DNA of 64,000 nucleotides from CAVQRC01 sp963715045. Lineage in GTDB: Bacteria > Planctomycetota > Planctomycetia > Pirellulales > Lacipirellulaceae. The stretch spans positions 924,898 to 988,897 of the forward strand of contig CAVQRC010000004.1 of NCBI GenBank assembly GCA_963715045.1, given 5' to 3'. Position numbers and translations under genes: made by a program. Numbering within the stretch: position 1 is the stretch's first letter; the number at the start of each line of letters is the position of its first letter. The notes beneath the pieces were generated by a model that saw only the letters and a list, made by a program, of their open reading frames with translations, ran no database searches and had not been told where the DNA came from. Below, one piece after another: positions 47,713 to 58,288 of the stretch.

Positions 47713-49222
47713 TCACCCCCCCAGAAACACCCACAGATTCCGCACGCTGTCGGCGAGTTCACCCAGCGGATTCTCCGCCAGTTGTTCCAGGTAGCCGACC
47801 TGAAATATCGCCAGGGCCGTTGTGCTCAGCAGCATCACCGACAACACGAACTCCGCGGCCAGCTTGACGACGCGAGTTCCCCGTGGAATTCGGTAGGGTA
47901 CCGCCTCGGGAGAGGCTTCCGTGCAAGGTAACGACGCGATGACCGGCAGCGAGATCGCCTCCGCGGTCTGCTCCGCATTCCTCAGAATGGAATCGCCCGG
48001 CAGCCCGATCGTCGACACGACGACCGCGCCAAACGTCCCCAGACACATGGCAAACAGGATTGCCGTGAAGTTGGTCGAACCCTGACGTGTGCTCTCGCGG
48101 GTGGGCTCCGATACCACCACTTCCACCTGATCGTGCTGGAGCCACTCGGCCTCGATGAGCCGCTGCTCGTCGGTTAACTGCTGGAGTGATTCGTCGACTT
48201 GGGTCGCCAACTCCAAGTGCTTTTCGAGCTTCGCAGTGAGCTCCACCAGTTGGCTCTCCAGATCTTCCCGCTTGGCGAGCGAGAGCCGCGCCAGCTCCCG
48301 CCGCTGCTGCGACTCGAGCTGCCGCTGATTGCCGGCCGCGTCGATGGCCGAGTTCTCCTGCGATTGGAGTTCCTGCTCCAGCAGTTGCCGCTGACTGGCT
48401 AAGCTCTGCAGCACCGGGTGGGCGGGCGTGTACATCTCGGATGCTTCGGCCAACCGGGCGTCGACCGCCGCCAGTTGATTCCGGATGAGCGTCAAGCCGC
48501 CTTCGCTCGAAAGAGCAGCACTGGTTGGGTCCGCACTGGCAGAGGCCGGGAGCTGGGGTTCGGCCAGCACCGCTTCGAGCTGCTCAACCTCCGGAAGCTC
48601 GGACAGGGCCAGCCGCACATACTCGAGCCGAGCTTCCAGGTCGATCCGCGCCGCGTCTGCGGCCGTGCGTTGCTGCGTCTTTTCTTCCATCGCGGCGATG
48701 GATGCGTTCAATCGATTCTGTGCCGCCAGGGCAGGTCGGAAGATGTACTCATGAGTAAATTGTGTGGCCAGCTCCCTCGTGAGGATCTCACCCACTTCTA
48801 CATCGCCCCGATAACGAATGACGACTCCCCAGGTGGCTGTGTCAGGTTCGCTTCGGTCTTCTCCGTCGGTGCGGGTGGCGGGCTTTGTTGCTCCGGGCTC
48901 GATGGTGAGGCGGGCGGCCACGTCGGCCGGTTGAAGGTCGGCGTAGCGAGGCCCGGTGCGTCGCAGCTTCGCGAGCAAGTCAGCCATCGTCTCCTGATCG
49001 ATGACCGCAGTCTCGAATGCCTCTTCGATTGCACTGGGGAAGCGGTCCCGATTCGGGAGCCAGGGCGATCTGGAGCCGCACCGACTCGTCCTTGTTCGTG
49101 CCGAGCGTTCGCTGGACCGCCGCCGAGCCACACGCGATCGCGAAAGAGACCACCGCAATCAGATAGACTCGCGTCCGCCAGGACGGCAGGGAGTTACTCG
49201 CAGAGTTGGACATCATGGACAT
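47713..49222 (-). CDS. Wzz-like chain-length determinant / polysaccharide co-polymerase (frameshifted)
   Basis: Reconstructed as about 502 residues. It has an N-terminal membrane helix (VYLIAVVSFAIACGSAAV, near 20) and a periplasmic domain with long coiled coil (EEKTQQRTAADAARIDLEARL, QRQLLEQELQSQENSA, LVELTAKLEKHLELATQ). A second membrane helix (FTAILFAMCLGTFGAVVVST) is near 375 and a last one (FVLSVMLLSTTALAIFQVG) near 460. The two-helix hairpin around a coiled coil is the Wzz/GumC layout. The first frame stops at a CCCC (GGGG at 49036-49039 on the plus strand); with one base fewer the reading joins as LAPESGPLPSAIEEAFET. The ATG at 49222 follows GGA by five bases. Works with the kinase-like ATPase. 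Confidence 0.83.
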
Positions 49223-49315
49223 CCTTGTCCTCTCGTTCCATTCAGGTCACGGTCCCGCGGAAGACACGCTTCGCGGGGCGGGCGACGCACGGGGTGGTTT
49301 CCTGTAACCTTTTAG

Positions 49316-49475
49316 AGCCGATGCCAAATTGGCCCCAGCAACCGAATTCCATGGCCGTGGGACGCGTTCACTCAGGTTTTGGGGTAGGTTCTTAGAGCCG
49401 ATCCCAAAATTGGCTTCAGCAACCGAATTCCCCGACCGTGGGATACGTTGATTGAGGTTTTGGGATAGGTACTTA
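49316..49475 (+). repeat. Tandem pair of the ~80-bp dispersed repeat
   Basis: Two units with period 80 (49316-49395 and 49396-49475). Each runs AGCCGAT, then AAATTGG, CAGCAACCGAATTCC, CGTGGGA, CAGGTTTTGGG or GAGGTTTTGGG, TAGGT and CTTA. They fill the gap between the divergent Wzz-like and trpF genes, so promoters must lie in or next to them. Confidence 0.85.
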
Positions 49476-49542
49476 ATATGTGTCGGTAGCCTCTGGTGGC
49501 TGGCTTCACCTCACCTGGCGGCCTCATCGCGGAACCACCTTA

Positions 49543-50224
49543 TTGCGTCCCTTTGCGATTAAAATCTGTGGGATCACGCGGCCCGAAGATGCTGGCATGG
49601 TCGCCTGCTGTGGCGTGGACGCGATCGGACTGAATTTCTACTCCGGGAGCTCCCGGCACGTCGAACTCGATCAGGCTCGTAAGATCGTGGCCGCAGCAGG
49701 CCCGGACCTCGTGAAAGTCGGCGTGTTCGTCAACGCCCCGGCGGAGACCATCCGACAGACCGTTTACGCGCCTGGGGCTCGACTGGGTGCAATTGCATGG
49801 AGACGAACCGCCGGAATTCGTCGGCCGACTCCGCCGCGACCGATCGGAGAAGCCGCTGAAGGTCTTGCGGGCGTTACGAATCGCGGCCGGGAAAGTCGCC
49901 GAGTCGCTGACGCTGGTAGCTTCCCACGTCGATGGCGAATGGCCTCCTGATGCCCTGCTCGTCGACGCATTTCGCCCCGGTGCCTACGGAGGAACAGGGG
50001 AACTGGCTCCCTGGAGGATCGTTCGCCAAATCGGGGAGCAACATCCTCAGGTACCGCTGATCCTGGCGGGGGGCCTGACTCCCGAGAATGTCGCCGATGC
50101 GTTGCGTGCCGTCGGGCCGGCGGAACCAGGCGTTGATGTCGCCAGCGGCGTGGAGTCGTCGCCCGGAATCAAGGATCGACTCCTGGTCGAGCGGTTTGTC
50201 GCCGCTGCCCGGGAAACGGCCTGA
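49543..50224 (+). CDS. trpF: Phosphoribosylanthranilate isomerase (frameshifted)
   Basis: Catalyses the third step of tryptophan synthesis from PRA. Reconstructed as about 226 residues, a (beta/alpha)8 barrel. The first frame gives IKICGITRPEDA with the catalytic Cys, GLNFYSGSSRHV and VKVGVFVNA. The +1 frame after GGGG at 49774-49777 gives LDWVQLHGDEPPEFVG, then LLVDAFRPGAYGGTG (catalytic Asp), ILAGGLTPENV and PGVDVASGVESSPGIKD. Three G instead of four joins them as APGLDWVQLHGDE. A TTG at 49543 is the most family-like start; GTG 49480 is in frame. It stands alone, with no other trp gene nearby. Confidence 0.86.
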
Positions 50225-50612
50225 GACTCACCGAAGCGCCGTCAGTCATTCAGAATCGGGCCGGTTCAGCGATCCAAACAAGCCCGTTCCTGCACCCGGG
50301 CCCCCTCCCGGGGACGCCGCTATCTTGCTGTGACGGCGGGGCTCTACCTATAATCTCCTCGACCCATACGATGCCACTACTCGAACATCGCGGATCCACC
50401 GGGGCGTTAACCTCGGCCACGACCTGCGGTTTGAGTCGCTAATTTACCTGTCTCCGCCAGATTTCCGGCTGGATAAGCCGTCCTGCAGTGATCTTTCTCG
50501 ACTTGCGTGACCTCGCCTCCGTGCCGCGGACGTGATTCAACAAACTCGCTGCGTAGATCTGGCGGAGTCCGTCTTCGAAGTATCGAATCACATCCAATTC
50601 AGGAGCCCCTCC
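50225..50612. other. Gene-free leader region before ahcY, with dispersed repeat B
   Basis: 388 bases. Positions 50243-50297 carry the second copy of repeat B, starting 19 bases after the trpF stop. Several GC-rich inverted patches follow. I looked for a SAH-type riboswitch ahead of ahcY and could not recognise one. No gene seen. Confidence 0.5.
50243..50297 (+). repeat. Dispersed repeat B, copy 2
   Basis: Matches 44531-44586 with core AACAAGCCCGTTCCTG and flanking CGGGCCG. Confidence 0.7.
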
Positions 50613-51962
<1,350 letters not shown>

Positions 51963-52044
51963 GCCGCGGTACCAGAATCGGTTTTCAAGCCTCCCGCCGC
52001 CGGGAAACCAGCTCGACCATTCACGTTTTGCAACGGCTTCCAGC

Positions 52045-53400
52045 ATGCCTGACATCGCCGCTTTTCGTGGCATTCGCTACGACCTCGGCCACGTCGGATC
52101 GCTCGCCAATGTGGTCGCGCCACCGTACGACGTGATTGACGCCGACGAGCAGGAGGCGCTCTACAAACGCCACTCCGCAAACGTCGTCCGGCTGATCCTC
52201 AACCGGGATGAGCCGGGCGACGACGAGCACAGCAACCGCTACACGAGGGCGGCGCGGTTTCTCCGTAACTGGCTCCGAGAGGGAGTGTTGTTCCAAGAGG
52301 CCGCCCCCGCCATCTACGCCTACCACCAGTCGTATGTGCTCGACGGGACGCTGCTCAACCGACGCGGATTTCTCGCCCGCGTACGCCTCGAGGAGTTCGG
52401 CGAAGGGGACATCCACCCGCACGAGCAGACCCATGCTCGAGCAAAAGAGGACCGCCTCAGGCTATGGCGTACCTGTCTGGCTAATCTCAGTCCGATCTTC
52501 GGCCTGTATCCCGACGACGCGAACTCGGCTCAGCAACTCCTGGAAACAGCCGTTGTCGGACTTACGCCGACCGAAGTCACCGACGATGCGGGCGTGACCC
52601 ACCGGTTGTGGCCCGTGCACGACCTGTCGCTCATCTCCGCACTCATCTCTGAAATGGGAGGACGGCAGCTCTTCATCGCCGACGGACATCACCGTTACGA
52701 GACGGCCCTCGCGTTACGCGACGAGATCGCCGCCCAGCACGGAGGGTCGCTCCCGCTCGATCATCCCGCGAACTACGTGCTGATGAATTGCGTATCGATG
52801 AGCGATCCCGGGATGCAAGTCCTCCCGACCCACCGTCTGATCCGGGCGATGCCTCCGATCCGTTCCGAGGCCCTCGCCGCAAGACTCGAGGAGTGCTTTG
52901 CCGTCGAAATCGTGGGGCAGGGCAATCTCCGGGGTCATGCCGTGTGGGAGCAGATCGAGGTTGAAGGGAGTCAGTCGACGTTGGGGTTCTACACGGCTCA
53001 AGATCAGACCTGGTTGATCGCTCGGCTGAACCACACCGGTCGGATCCGCATGGCTGAGATCGCTCCCGATCATTCCGAGGCCTGGCAACAACTGGGGGTC
53101 AGCATTCTTCACCGACTCGTGCTCGGAGCGATTCTCGATGCCGAAGATCGGGCCCCTCCCAAATACGTCCGCTCTCTGGAAGAACTGATTCAGAGCCTCG
53201 AGACCGGGGATCAGGCTGGACGTGACGCGACCGGACAGCACGGGTCGGGCGGCCAGTTCGAACTGGCTGCCCTCGTGATGCCGGCTTCGATCGCACACAT
53301 TCAGTCCGTCTGTACCCGCGGCGAGCGGATGCCGCCCAAGAGCACCTTCTTCTATCCCAAGCTGCTCAGCGGCCTGGTGATCAATCCGCTCGACGCCTGA
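52045..53400 (+). CDS. DUF1015 family protein
   Basis: A 451-residue cytoplasmic protein. It follows the DUF1015 pattern end to end: an opening AFRGIRYD...VVAPPYDVID, SANVVRLIL, IYAYHQSYVLDG, HPHEQTHARAKEDR, a strongly conserved LFIADGHHRYETAL near 213-226, YVLMNCVSMSDPGMQVLPTHR, and a final ERMPPKSTFFYPKLLSGLVI. The conserved His-His and Arg suggest an enzyme, but no reaction is established for the family to my knowledge. It is often found beside serine or one-carbon metabolism genes, in keeping with ahcY upstream. The ATG at 52045 is well placed; no export signal. Confidence 0.93.
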   Translation: MPDIAAFRGIRYDLGHVGSLANVVAPPYDVIDADEQEALYKRHSANVVRLILNRDEPGDDEHSNRYTRAARFLRNWLREGVLFQEAAPAIYAYHQSYVLDGTLLNRRGFLARVRLEEFGEGDIHPHEQTHARAKEDRLRLWRTCLANLSPIFGLYPDDANSAQQLLETAVVGLTPTEVTDDAGVTHRLWPVHDLSLISALISEMGGRQLFIADGHHRYETALALRDEIAAQHGGSLPLDHPANYVLMNCVSMSDPGMQVLPTHRLIRAMPPIRSEALAARLEECFAVEIVGQGNLRGHAVWEQIEVEGSQSTLGFYTAQDQTWLIARLNHTGRIRMAEIAPDHSEAWQQLGVSILHRLVLGAILDAEDRAPPKYVRSLEELIQSLETGDQAGRDATGQHGSGGQFELAALVMPASIAHIQSVCTRGERMPPKSTFFYPKLLSGLVINPLDA

Positions 53401-53410
53401 TAACCGCCAA

Positions 53411-53426
53411 AGTTTCACGGGAAACA
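53411..53426. promoter_or_regulatory. parS-like site 1
   Basis: AGTTTCACGGGAAACA differs from the common bacterial parS (TGTTTCACGTGAAACA) at two of 16 bases, one of them the outermost. It is 396 bases before parB. Confidence 0.65.
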
Positions 53427-53530
53427 GCGGGGTAGGCGAATAGGCGACCATCCGCCGATCCCCCAGAGCCCACAGCCCACAGCCCCACAGCCCCAGATCC
53501 GGCCGAATCCGGTAGTCCCATAGTCCCGAG

Positions 53531-53570
53531 TCCCAGAGTCCCAGAGTCCCAGAGTCCCAGAGTCCCAGAG
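53531..53570 (+). repeat. 8-bp tandem repeat, five exact units
   Basis: TCCCAGAG repeated five times without change, extended on both sides by shortened or altered units (TCCCGAG, TCCCAGAG, AGTCCC) from about 53505 to 53655. Not coding. Likely length-variable. Confidence 0.9.
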
Positions 53571-53684
53571 TCCCGAGTCCCAGAGCCCCATCCGCCTTCG
53601 CTACGCTCGCAGAACTCGCGAGAGCTTCGTCGGACTCGAGTCCCAGAGTCCCATCTCAGTCTTCCCCAGCCGTCGCAACACGGC

Positions 53685-53700
53685 CGTTTCATGTGAAACA
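53685..53700. promoter_or_regulatory. parS-like site 2
   Basis: CGTTTCATGTGAAACA differs from TGTTTCACGTGAAACA at two of 16 bases. Its arms GTTTCA and TGAAAC are perfect inverted repeats. It is 122 bases before the parB start. Confidence 0.7.
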
Positions 53701-53821
53701 CGCATCTTGCCAATTCGTTCTCACCGTGACGGTCCAGCCCTAAGCTCTAACCCCGCGGCGATTCTCAGCCGATATCAGTGGTACCGTTTACAGCGATTCT
53801 GAAGTTGGGAGGGACACCAGC

Positions 53822-54799
53822 GTGACCAGGGAACGAAGACTGGGTAAGGGACTTGAAGCGCTCCTCGGCCGGGCTGGCGAGACGCCCCCGCCCGAGAGCC
53901 AGGCCGCAATCACCGGCTGCGAAGACTTGCCCGAGGGTACCTTCACCCGTGACGATAGCGGGCAGATGTGGCTCGACATCTACACGATTGATCGCAACCC
54001 CTATCAGCCTCGCGAAGACTTCAGCGACGCCGCGATTGAGAGCCTCAAAGCTAGCATTCAAGAGCATGGCGTCTTGCAGCCACTGGTCGTCCGCCGCCAG
54101 GAGAATCGCTTCCAACTCATCACCGGCGAGCGACGACTGCGGGCCGCGACCGCCGCGGGATGGACCCGCGTCCCGGTCCAGGTTCGCGATGCGGACGACC
54201 GCCAGATGGCCGAACTGGCGATCGTCGAAAACGTCCAGCGAAAGGACCTCAATCCCCTCGAGAAGGCAGGCTCCTTCCAACGCTACATCCAGCAGTACGG
54301 ATGCACCCAGGAAGAGCTCGCCGCCCGGGTGAAGATCGATCGCTCGACCGTCGCCAACCTGATCCGTCTGCTGGAGCTACCCGACGACGTCAAGCGGCTG
54401 CTGATCGACGGCAAGCTCACCCAGGGGCACGCCAGGGCACTCCTGCCCCTGGGCGACGAGCGGGAACAGATCGAGTTCGCGATGCGGATTCAACGCGAGT
54501 CACTGACGGTGAGAGCCACCGAGGAAGAGGTCCAGCGCCGGATCCGCGAGACCGATACGGAGACCCTCGGAGTCGTTGCTGCCGACGGCACCACCCGCCG
54601 CGTCGCGCGAACCCGAGGCGCCCAGTTGGAGTCTCTCGAAGAAGAGTTGCGGGTCGCCCTCGGCACGAAAGTCGATCTGAAGCAGACCGCCAAGGGCCGG
54701 GGCAGGGTCGTGATCCACTTCAAGAGTCACGAGGAATTCGAGCGGATCCGGGCGATGCTCGTCGACGGTGCCCCCGCCGGCCAGACCGAAGCCGCCTGA
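53822..54799 (+). CDS. parB: Chromosome-partitioning protein ParB
   Basis: Binds parS, loads SMC and, as a CTPase clamp, helps origin segregation. The protein has 325 residues. The N-terminus RRLGKGLEALLG is the usual ParA-contacting start. The CTP/ParB-N domain shows YQPREDF, LKASIQEHGVLQPLVVR and the arginine patch TGERRLRAA near 100-108, then VENVQRKDLNPLEKA. A helix-turn-helix (EELAARVKIDRSTVANLIRLL) is near 165-185. The GTG at 53822 has GGAGG nine bases before it and starts the motif directly. No parA lies upstream or downstream within the window, which is unusual, but two parS-like sites do. Confidence 0.94.
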   Translation: MTRERRLGKGLEALLGRAGETPPPESQAAITGCEDLPEGTFTRDDSGQMWLDIYTIDRNPYQPREDFSDAAIESLKASIQEHGVLQPLVVRRQENRFQLITGERRLRAATAAGWTRVPVQVRDADDRQMAELAIVENVQRKDLNPLEKAGSFQRYIQQYGCTQEELAARVKIDRSTVANLIRLLELPDDVKRLLIDGKLTQGHARALLPLGDEREQIEFAMRIQRESLTVRATEEEVQRRIRETDTETLGVVAADGTTRRVARTRGAQLESLEEELRVALGTKVDLKQTAKGRGRVVIHFKSHEEFERIRAMLVDGAPAGQTEAA

Positions 54800-54881
54800 G
54801 CATTGTGGCCGTTGCCTGCCTGCGATACGATGGCGGCAACAGGGATCATCTGGCCTGTTCCTCGAACGGGCCGATTCATCA

Positions 54882-54956
54882 CGGGGCGTGGCGCAGTCTG
54901 GCTAGCGCACCTGCTTTGGGAGCAGGGGGTCGTAGGTTCGAATCCTATCGCCCCGA
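54882..54956 (+). tRNA. tRNA-Pro (anticodon TGG)
   Basis: 75 bases. Acceptor CGGGGCG pairs with CGCCCCG (54949-54955), discriminator A. D arm GCGC/GCGC with loop AGTCTGGCTA, anticodon arm CCTGC-TTTGGGA-GCAGG giving TGG, T arm GTAGG-TTCGAAT-CCTAT. CCA is not encoded. Confidence 0.97.
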
Positions 54957-54968
54957 CTTGAATTCAAA

Positions 54969-55004
54969 ACAGCTCGTCGCACACGGTTGCGGCGAGCTGT
55001 TTCT
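54969..55004 (+). terminator. Terminator of the tRNA-Pro gene
   Basis: ACAGCTCG (54969-54976) pairs with CGAGCTGT (54993-55000), with inner CGC/GCG, and is followed by TTTCT. It begins 12 bases after the tRNA. Confidence 0.85.
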
Positions 55005-56117
55005 CGTTGGTTCGCAGCGGTTTACGGTTGCTGTAGTTCCGCATGCCAGTCAATGGGGCATTTTCGAGATGCCAGTTTATCGATTTCCCATAATTTGTTC
55101 TCTGATAACGAGTTAGCGAGTTCAAATCCCGTCGTACCTTTTGACGTCATGGACAACGGTAATGTGCCATTTTTTGCGTTTGTCGACGCCGCTATTACCT
55201 CGGTGCGTCAATGCAATGATGTACGCAAATTGCCGTCTCCTGCGGCCGAGGTGAACACTGCCGCTCGTACATGAGTGCGAATTTGATTGCTTAGAATGCA
55301 ATCACTTTGCAGATCGCTGTTTCTAACTCATGACGGTTCGACCTTGGTCACCAAACGCCAACCGTAGCAAGGCCTGACTGCCGCCCGACTGGCGCCGCCG
55401 ATTCGACGAGACTGATCGCGGCACTTTGTTGCGAAATTGCCGTTTCGAGAGGCGTAACCGAGGTCGCTACAAGAGTGCGTTCGACGCTGAGGTCGTGAAC
55501 ACCCACGCACCCTCGGAGTGCGGTGATATCAGGTCACTGGCATAAGCGGCGGAGAGGGCGAGCACCGCGGTGAGACTTCCGAGGGGATTACCACGGCGCG
55601 GTCGTGCACTTGCGCGGCCGGCTCTGTCGGCAAAGGGACGCGGTAGCAAGTTGCCTCATTCCAACCGCACGAGCGAAATCGACCTCGGCAGCTTAGACGG
55701 CGTCGCGACGGCCTCGAAAAGCGGCATCTGCTGCGTTAAATCAAAACCTCTCGCTAACACGGGCCAGACTGCAACTCCCGCGCACTCAATCAGATGACAG
55801 ACGCCAGCGCGAGGCCGGGTGCCCGCTACCGAAGGTGGGCGTGTCCTGAGCGCGCCAACGCAAGTTTGGCTGGGCGGAGAGGACTGCATAGTTTGCTGAG
55901 GAGAATGAATGGCTAGCCGGAAAGTGGAACGGGCGGTTAATGCAATGGGACGATCCAGCGCTTCCGATACGACTGCGGTCATTGCGCTGACGGGCCGTGC
56001 GGGTGGGAGAATCGTTTCAAGCCAAAATGGACGTAAGTGCTTGTGGTATATAGTTTATGTCGATGTTCATAAGCCGGACGCCGCGCGAAAAAAGTTCTGT
56101 TGGCGTCTTGTCGCCCG
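55005..56117. other. About 1.1 kb without a supported gene after the tRNA
   Basis: Only short frames with no start signal or domain. Base composition is lower in GC than the left part of the window. At about 55108-55137 there is a fragment ending GAGTTCAAATCCCGTC that resembles a tRNA T arm and 3' side but lacks the rest. A TATAGT box near 56049 precedes the gene at 56118 at a possible promoter distance. Confidence 0.55.
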
Positions 56118-57390
56118 ATGGGAATTCCACGCATCGCGCCACCTGGAAAGACGCAGGTCAACGTGCAGCAGCAACTGAAGCTTTGGGACTTAGTTTCGGC
56201 TTCCGAATTTGAGGTTCCCGGTACCCCGGCCGATGAAGCCGCGCGTGGGCTTTCGCGCCGCTTGTGGCGTTGGTTTCTTGGGGCAGTTCTGCAGCGACCC
56301 GAGCAGGTTGAAGCGGGTGAATCGACAAAACTAAGAAACTGCTCCACCGATGAGCTGGAAACATCTTCCCGTGAGATGGACTGGAACGAAGCGGGGCGGG
56401 TTCTATCCGCCGACCTGAAAGAGCGGTTGAAAAGCAGGTCAACGGACAACTCTCCCTTGCTTGCTCTGGTCGCGCCCCCGGGTGCCGGTATCCCGGATGT
56501 TCTCGAAGCCGTGGCACGTGAACAACAACTCACTATTCTCGCTGCGCCTCCGGCCAGCGAAATTCTTGGCGATGGGGATGCTCACCAGCATTTTCTGCAA
56601 TCGTTGAATGCACCGCAAAAATCAGACGCTGGTGGTTCCGCGTTTGGAGCGATTCTTTCTTCGTCACGAGGCAGGCCTGGCACTAGTGCAAACCTTCGTC
56701 GAACGGCTGATGTCCTGCCGCCGAGTGTTGCTCGGCTGTGACAGTTGGGCCTGGGCGTTTCTGCAACATGCGATCGGAATCGAAGACTTGCTCGGATCTC
56801 CGCTGACTTTGGCCCCATTCAACGCGCCGCGGTTGGATGCTTGGTTCCGGGCTACCTGCGATTTGCGGAACATTGAGTTTCGTCAACGCCGCAACGATCA
56901 ACCCGTTTTTATCGATCAAGCGGTAAACTCTGAAAGTCATCCTGGCGAGCCCGAACCAGAAACATCGCTGCTGATCAAAAGCCTGGCTGCGAGAGCCCGC
57001 GGCAATTTGGGGGTGGCCCAGGCACTGTGGCGTTCCAGCCTGCAAATTTGCGATCCGGATTCAGACGGGGACGAGTCGGCAAAGGAATCCTCACGTTCGA
57101 CAATTTGGGTCGTCACCCCGTCCGAGCTTGAGCTACCCAAACTTGCCCATGGCGTGGATCCGCTGCACCGTTTCATCCTGCATGCCATCTTGCTCCACGC
57201 TGGTTTGTCACTGGCGACACTTGATACCTTGCTGCCCTTCTCGCGCGAAGATATCTGCCGCCGAATGAGCGAACTCCGTGCCGCTGGTTTCGTCCACGAG
57301 CAGAACGGCCTTTTCCAGATATCGCTTGCCGCCTATCCCGAAGTGCGCCAAGACTTATGCGGCGAGGGATTCTTGGCGGACGCATTTTAG
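56118..57390 (+). CDS. Predicted ATPase-like protein beside mscS (P-loop degenerate, frameshifted)
   Basis: Reconstructed as about 423 residues; I do not recognise a named family. After an N-terminal helical part (LSRRLWRWFLGAVLQRP), the stretch LLALVAPPGAGIPDVLEAVA sits where a P-loop would be but lacks GK(S/T). QTLVVPRLERFFLRHEAGLALV resembles a Walker B/sensor region. The end (HAGLSLATLDTLLPFSREDI, CRRMSELRAAGFVHEQNGLF) looks like a winged helix. The frame breaks in AAAAA at 56617-56621; four A join it as LQSLNAPQNQTLVVPRLE. It ends 42 bases before the MscS gene, so the two are probably co-transcribed and functionally linked. The ATG 56118 is uncertain. Confidence 0.68.
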
Positions 57391-57432
57391 ACTGCAGCGT
57401 ATGACCGCTTTCACCCTTCAAGACCGGGGCTG

Positions 57433-58263
57433 ATGACCATGCCTGACGCGCAAAGCACCGACAAGCAAATCACTCAGATTCTGCGTGACTGGAGCGACAT
57501 TCGGCTGTTGGAGGCGGTCATCGTTCTTGCTGCGGGCATCACGCTCGTGTTGGCGATCAAATGGCTTTTGCCGCGACTTGCGGAACGCATGCCGGATCGA
57601 TTTCGGCTGTGGGTTCTTCCCTGGGAGCCGATCTTGCGCGTGATGGTGGTGTTGTTTCTGTTTGCCTACATCATTCCCTTATTCATCAACCCCACGCCTG
57701 AGAATCTACTTGCCATTTCCGGCACCCTGGCAGTCGCCCTCGGTTTCGCCTTTAAGGATTACGCCAGCAGTTTGATCGCTGGCGTGGTTGCTTTGTACGA
57801 GCGGCCTTACCGCAATGGCGACTGGGTGAAAATCGAAGACACCTACGGCGAAGTTCAATCCCACGACTTACGGACCGTCCAGATTCTCACGCCCGATGAC
57901 ACGTTGGTTGCCATTCCTCATGGCAAGATGTGGGCGACAGCCATCTACAACGGAAACTGCGGACAACGCGACTTGATGTGCGTCGCCAACTTCTATCTGC
58001 ATCCCGACCACGACGGTATCTTGGTAAGGCAAAAGCTGCGTGACGTCGCGATCGGGAGTCCTTATTTCAATTTTGACCGGCCGGTGATTGTGGTCGCTGC
58101 CGAGCAACCGTGGGGGACACATTACCGTCTCAAGGCCTACCCCGTTGACGGACGGGATCAATTCCTGTTCATCACCGATCTGACTTTGCGTGGCAAGGCA
58201 ATGCTCCGCCGCCTGGGTGTGAAACCTGCTGCCGCGACAACGGTTGCTCAGGCAAGCGTGTGA
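57433..58263 (+). CDS. MscS-family mechanosensitive channel
   Basis: Releases solutes when membrane tension rises after osmotic downshock. The protein has 276 residues. Three membrane helices are visible: LLEAVIVLAAGITLVLAIKWL, ILRVMVVLFLFAYIIPLFI and the pore-lining TM3 LLAISGTLAVALGFAFKDYASSLIAGVVALYERPY, with Ala/Gly spacing as in MscS, followed by the beta domain GDWVKIEDTYGEVQSHDLRTVQI and IPHGKMW. A C-terminal alpha/beta part follows. The family fold is clear; conductance and gating are not. It belongs with the sucrose genes on its right, which make and remove a compatible solute. Confidence 0.92.
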   Translation: MTMPDAQSTDKQITQILRDWSDIRLLEAVIVLAAGITLVLAIKWLLPRLAERMPDRFRLWVLPWEPILRVMVVLFLFAYIIPLFINPTPENLLAISGTLAVALGFAFKDYASSLIAGVVALYERPYRNGDWVKIEDTYGEVQSHDLRTVQILTPDDTLVAIPHGKMWATAIYNGNCGQRDLMCVANFYLHPDHDGILVRQKLRDVAIGSPYFNFDRPVIVVAAEQPWGTHYRLKAYPVDGRDQFLFITDLTLRGKAMLRRLGVKPAAATTVAQASV

Positions 58264-58288
58264 AGCGTACTCAACTTTCAGCCCGGCA

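Larger units (their letters stand above)
53401..53821. other. Region before parB with two parS-like sites and a tandem repeat
   Basis: 421 bases without a gene. From left: a parS-like site (53411-53426), a CCCACAG-type microsatellite (about 53467-53492), five exact copies of an 8-mer (53531-53570) with degenerate copies around, an unrelated insert near 53589-53633, another 8-mer tract to about 53655, and a second parS-like site (53685-53700). Confidence 0.75.

Noticed and set aside
50225..50612. SAH riboswitch before ahcY
   Set aside because: I could not find the conserved junction motifs. A covariance-model search would be needed.
53531..53655. CRISPR array
   Set aside because: The repeat is 8 bp with no spacers, and no cas genes are nearby. 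It is a simple tandem repeat.
55108..55137. A second tRNA or an attachment-site copy of tRNA-Pro
   Set aside because: It has only a T-loop-like TTCAAAT and a 3' side. It does not match the tRNA-Pro 3' end, and the T stem has a mismatch. It may be a remnant of another tRNA.
55328..55510. A 60-codon minus-strand frame in the gap after the tRNA
   Set aside because: It is Arg/Ser/Cys-rich and has no start signal or domain. It may be a decayed fragment but cannot be supported as a gene.
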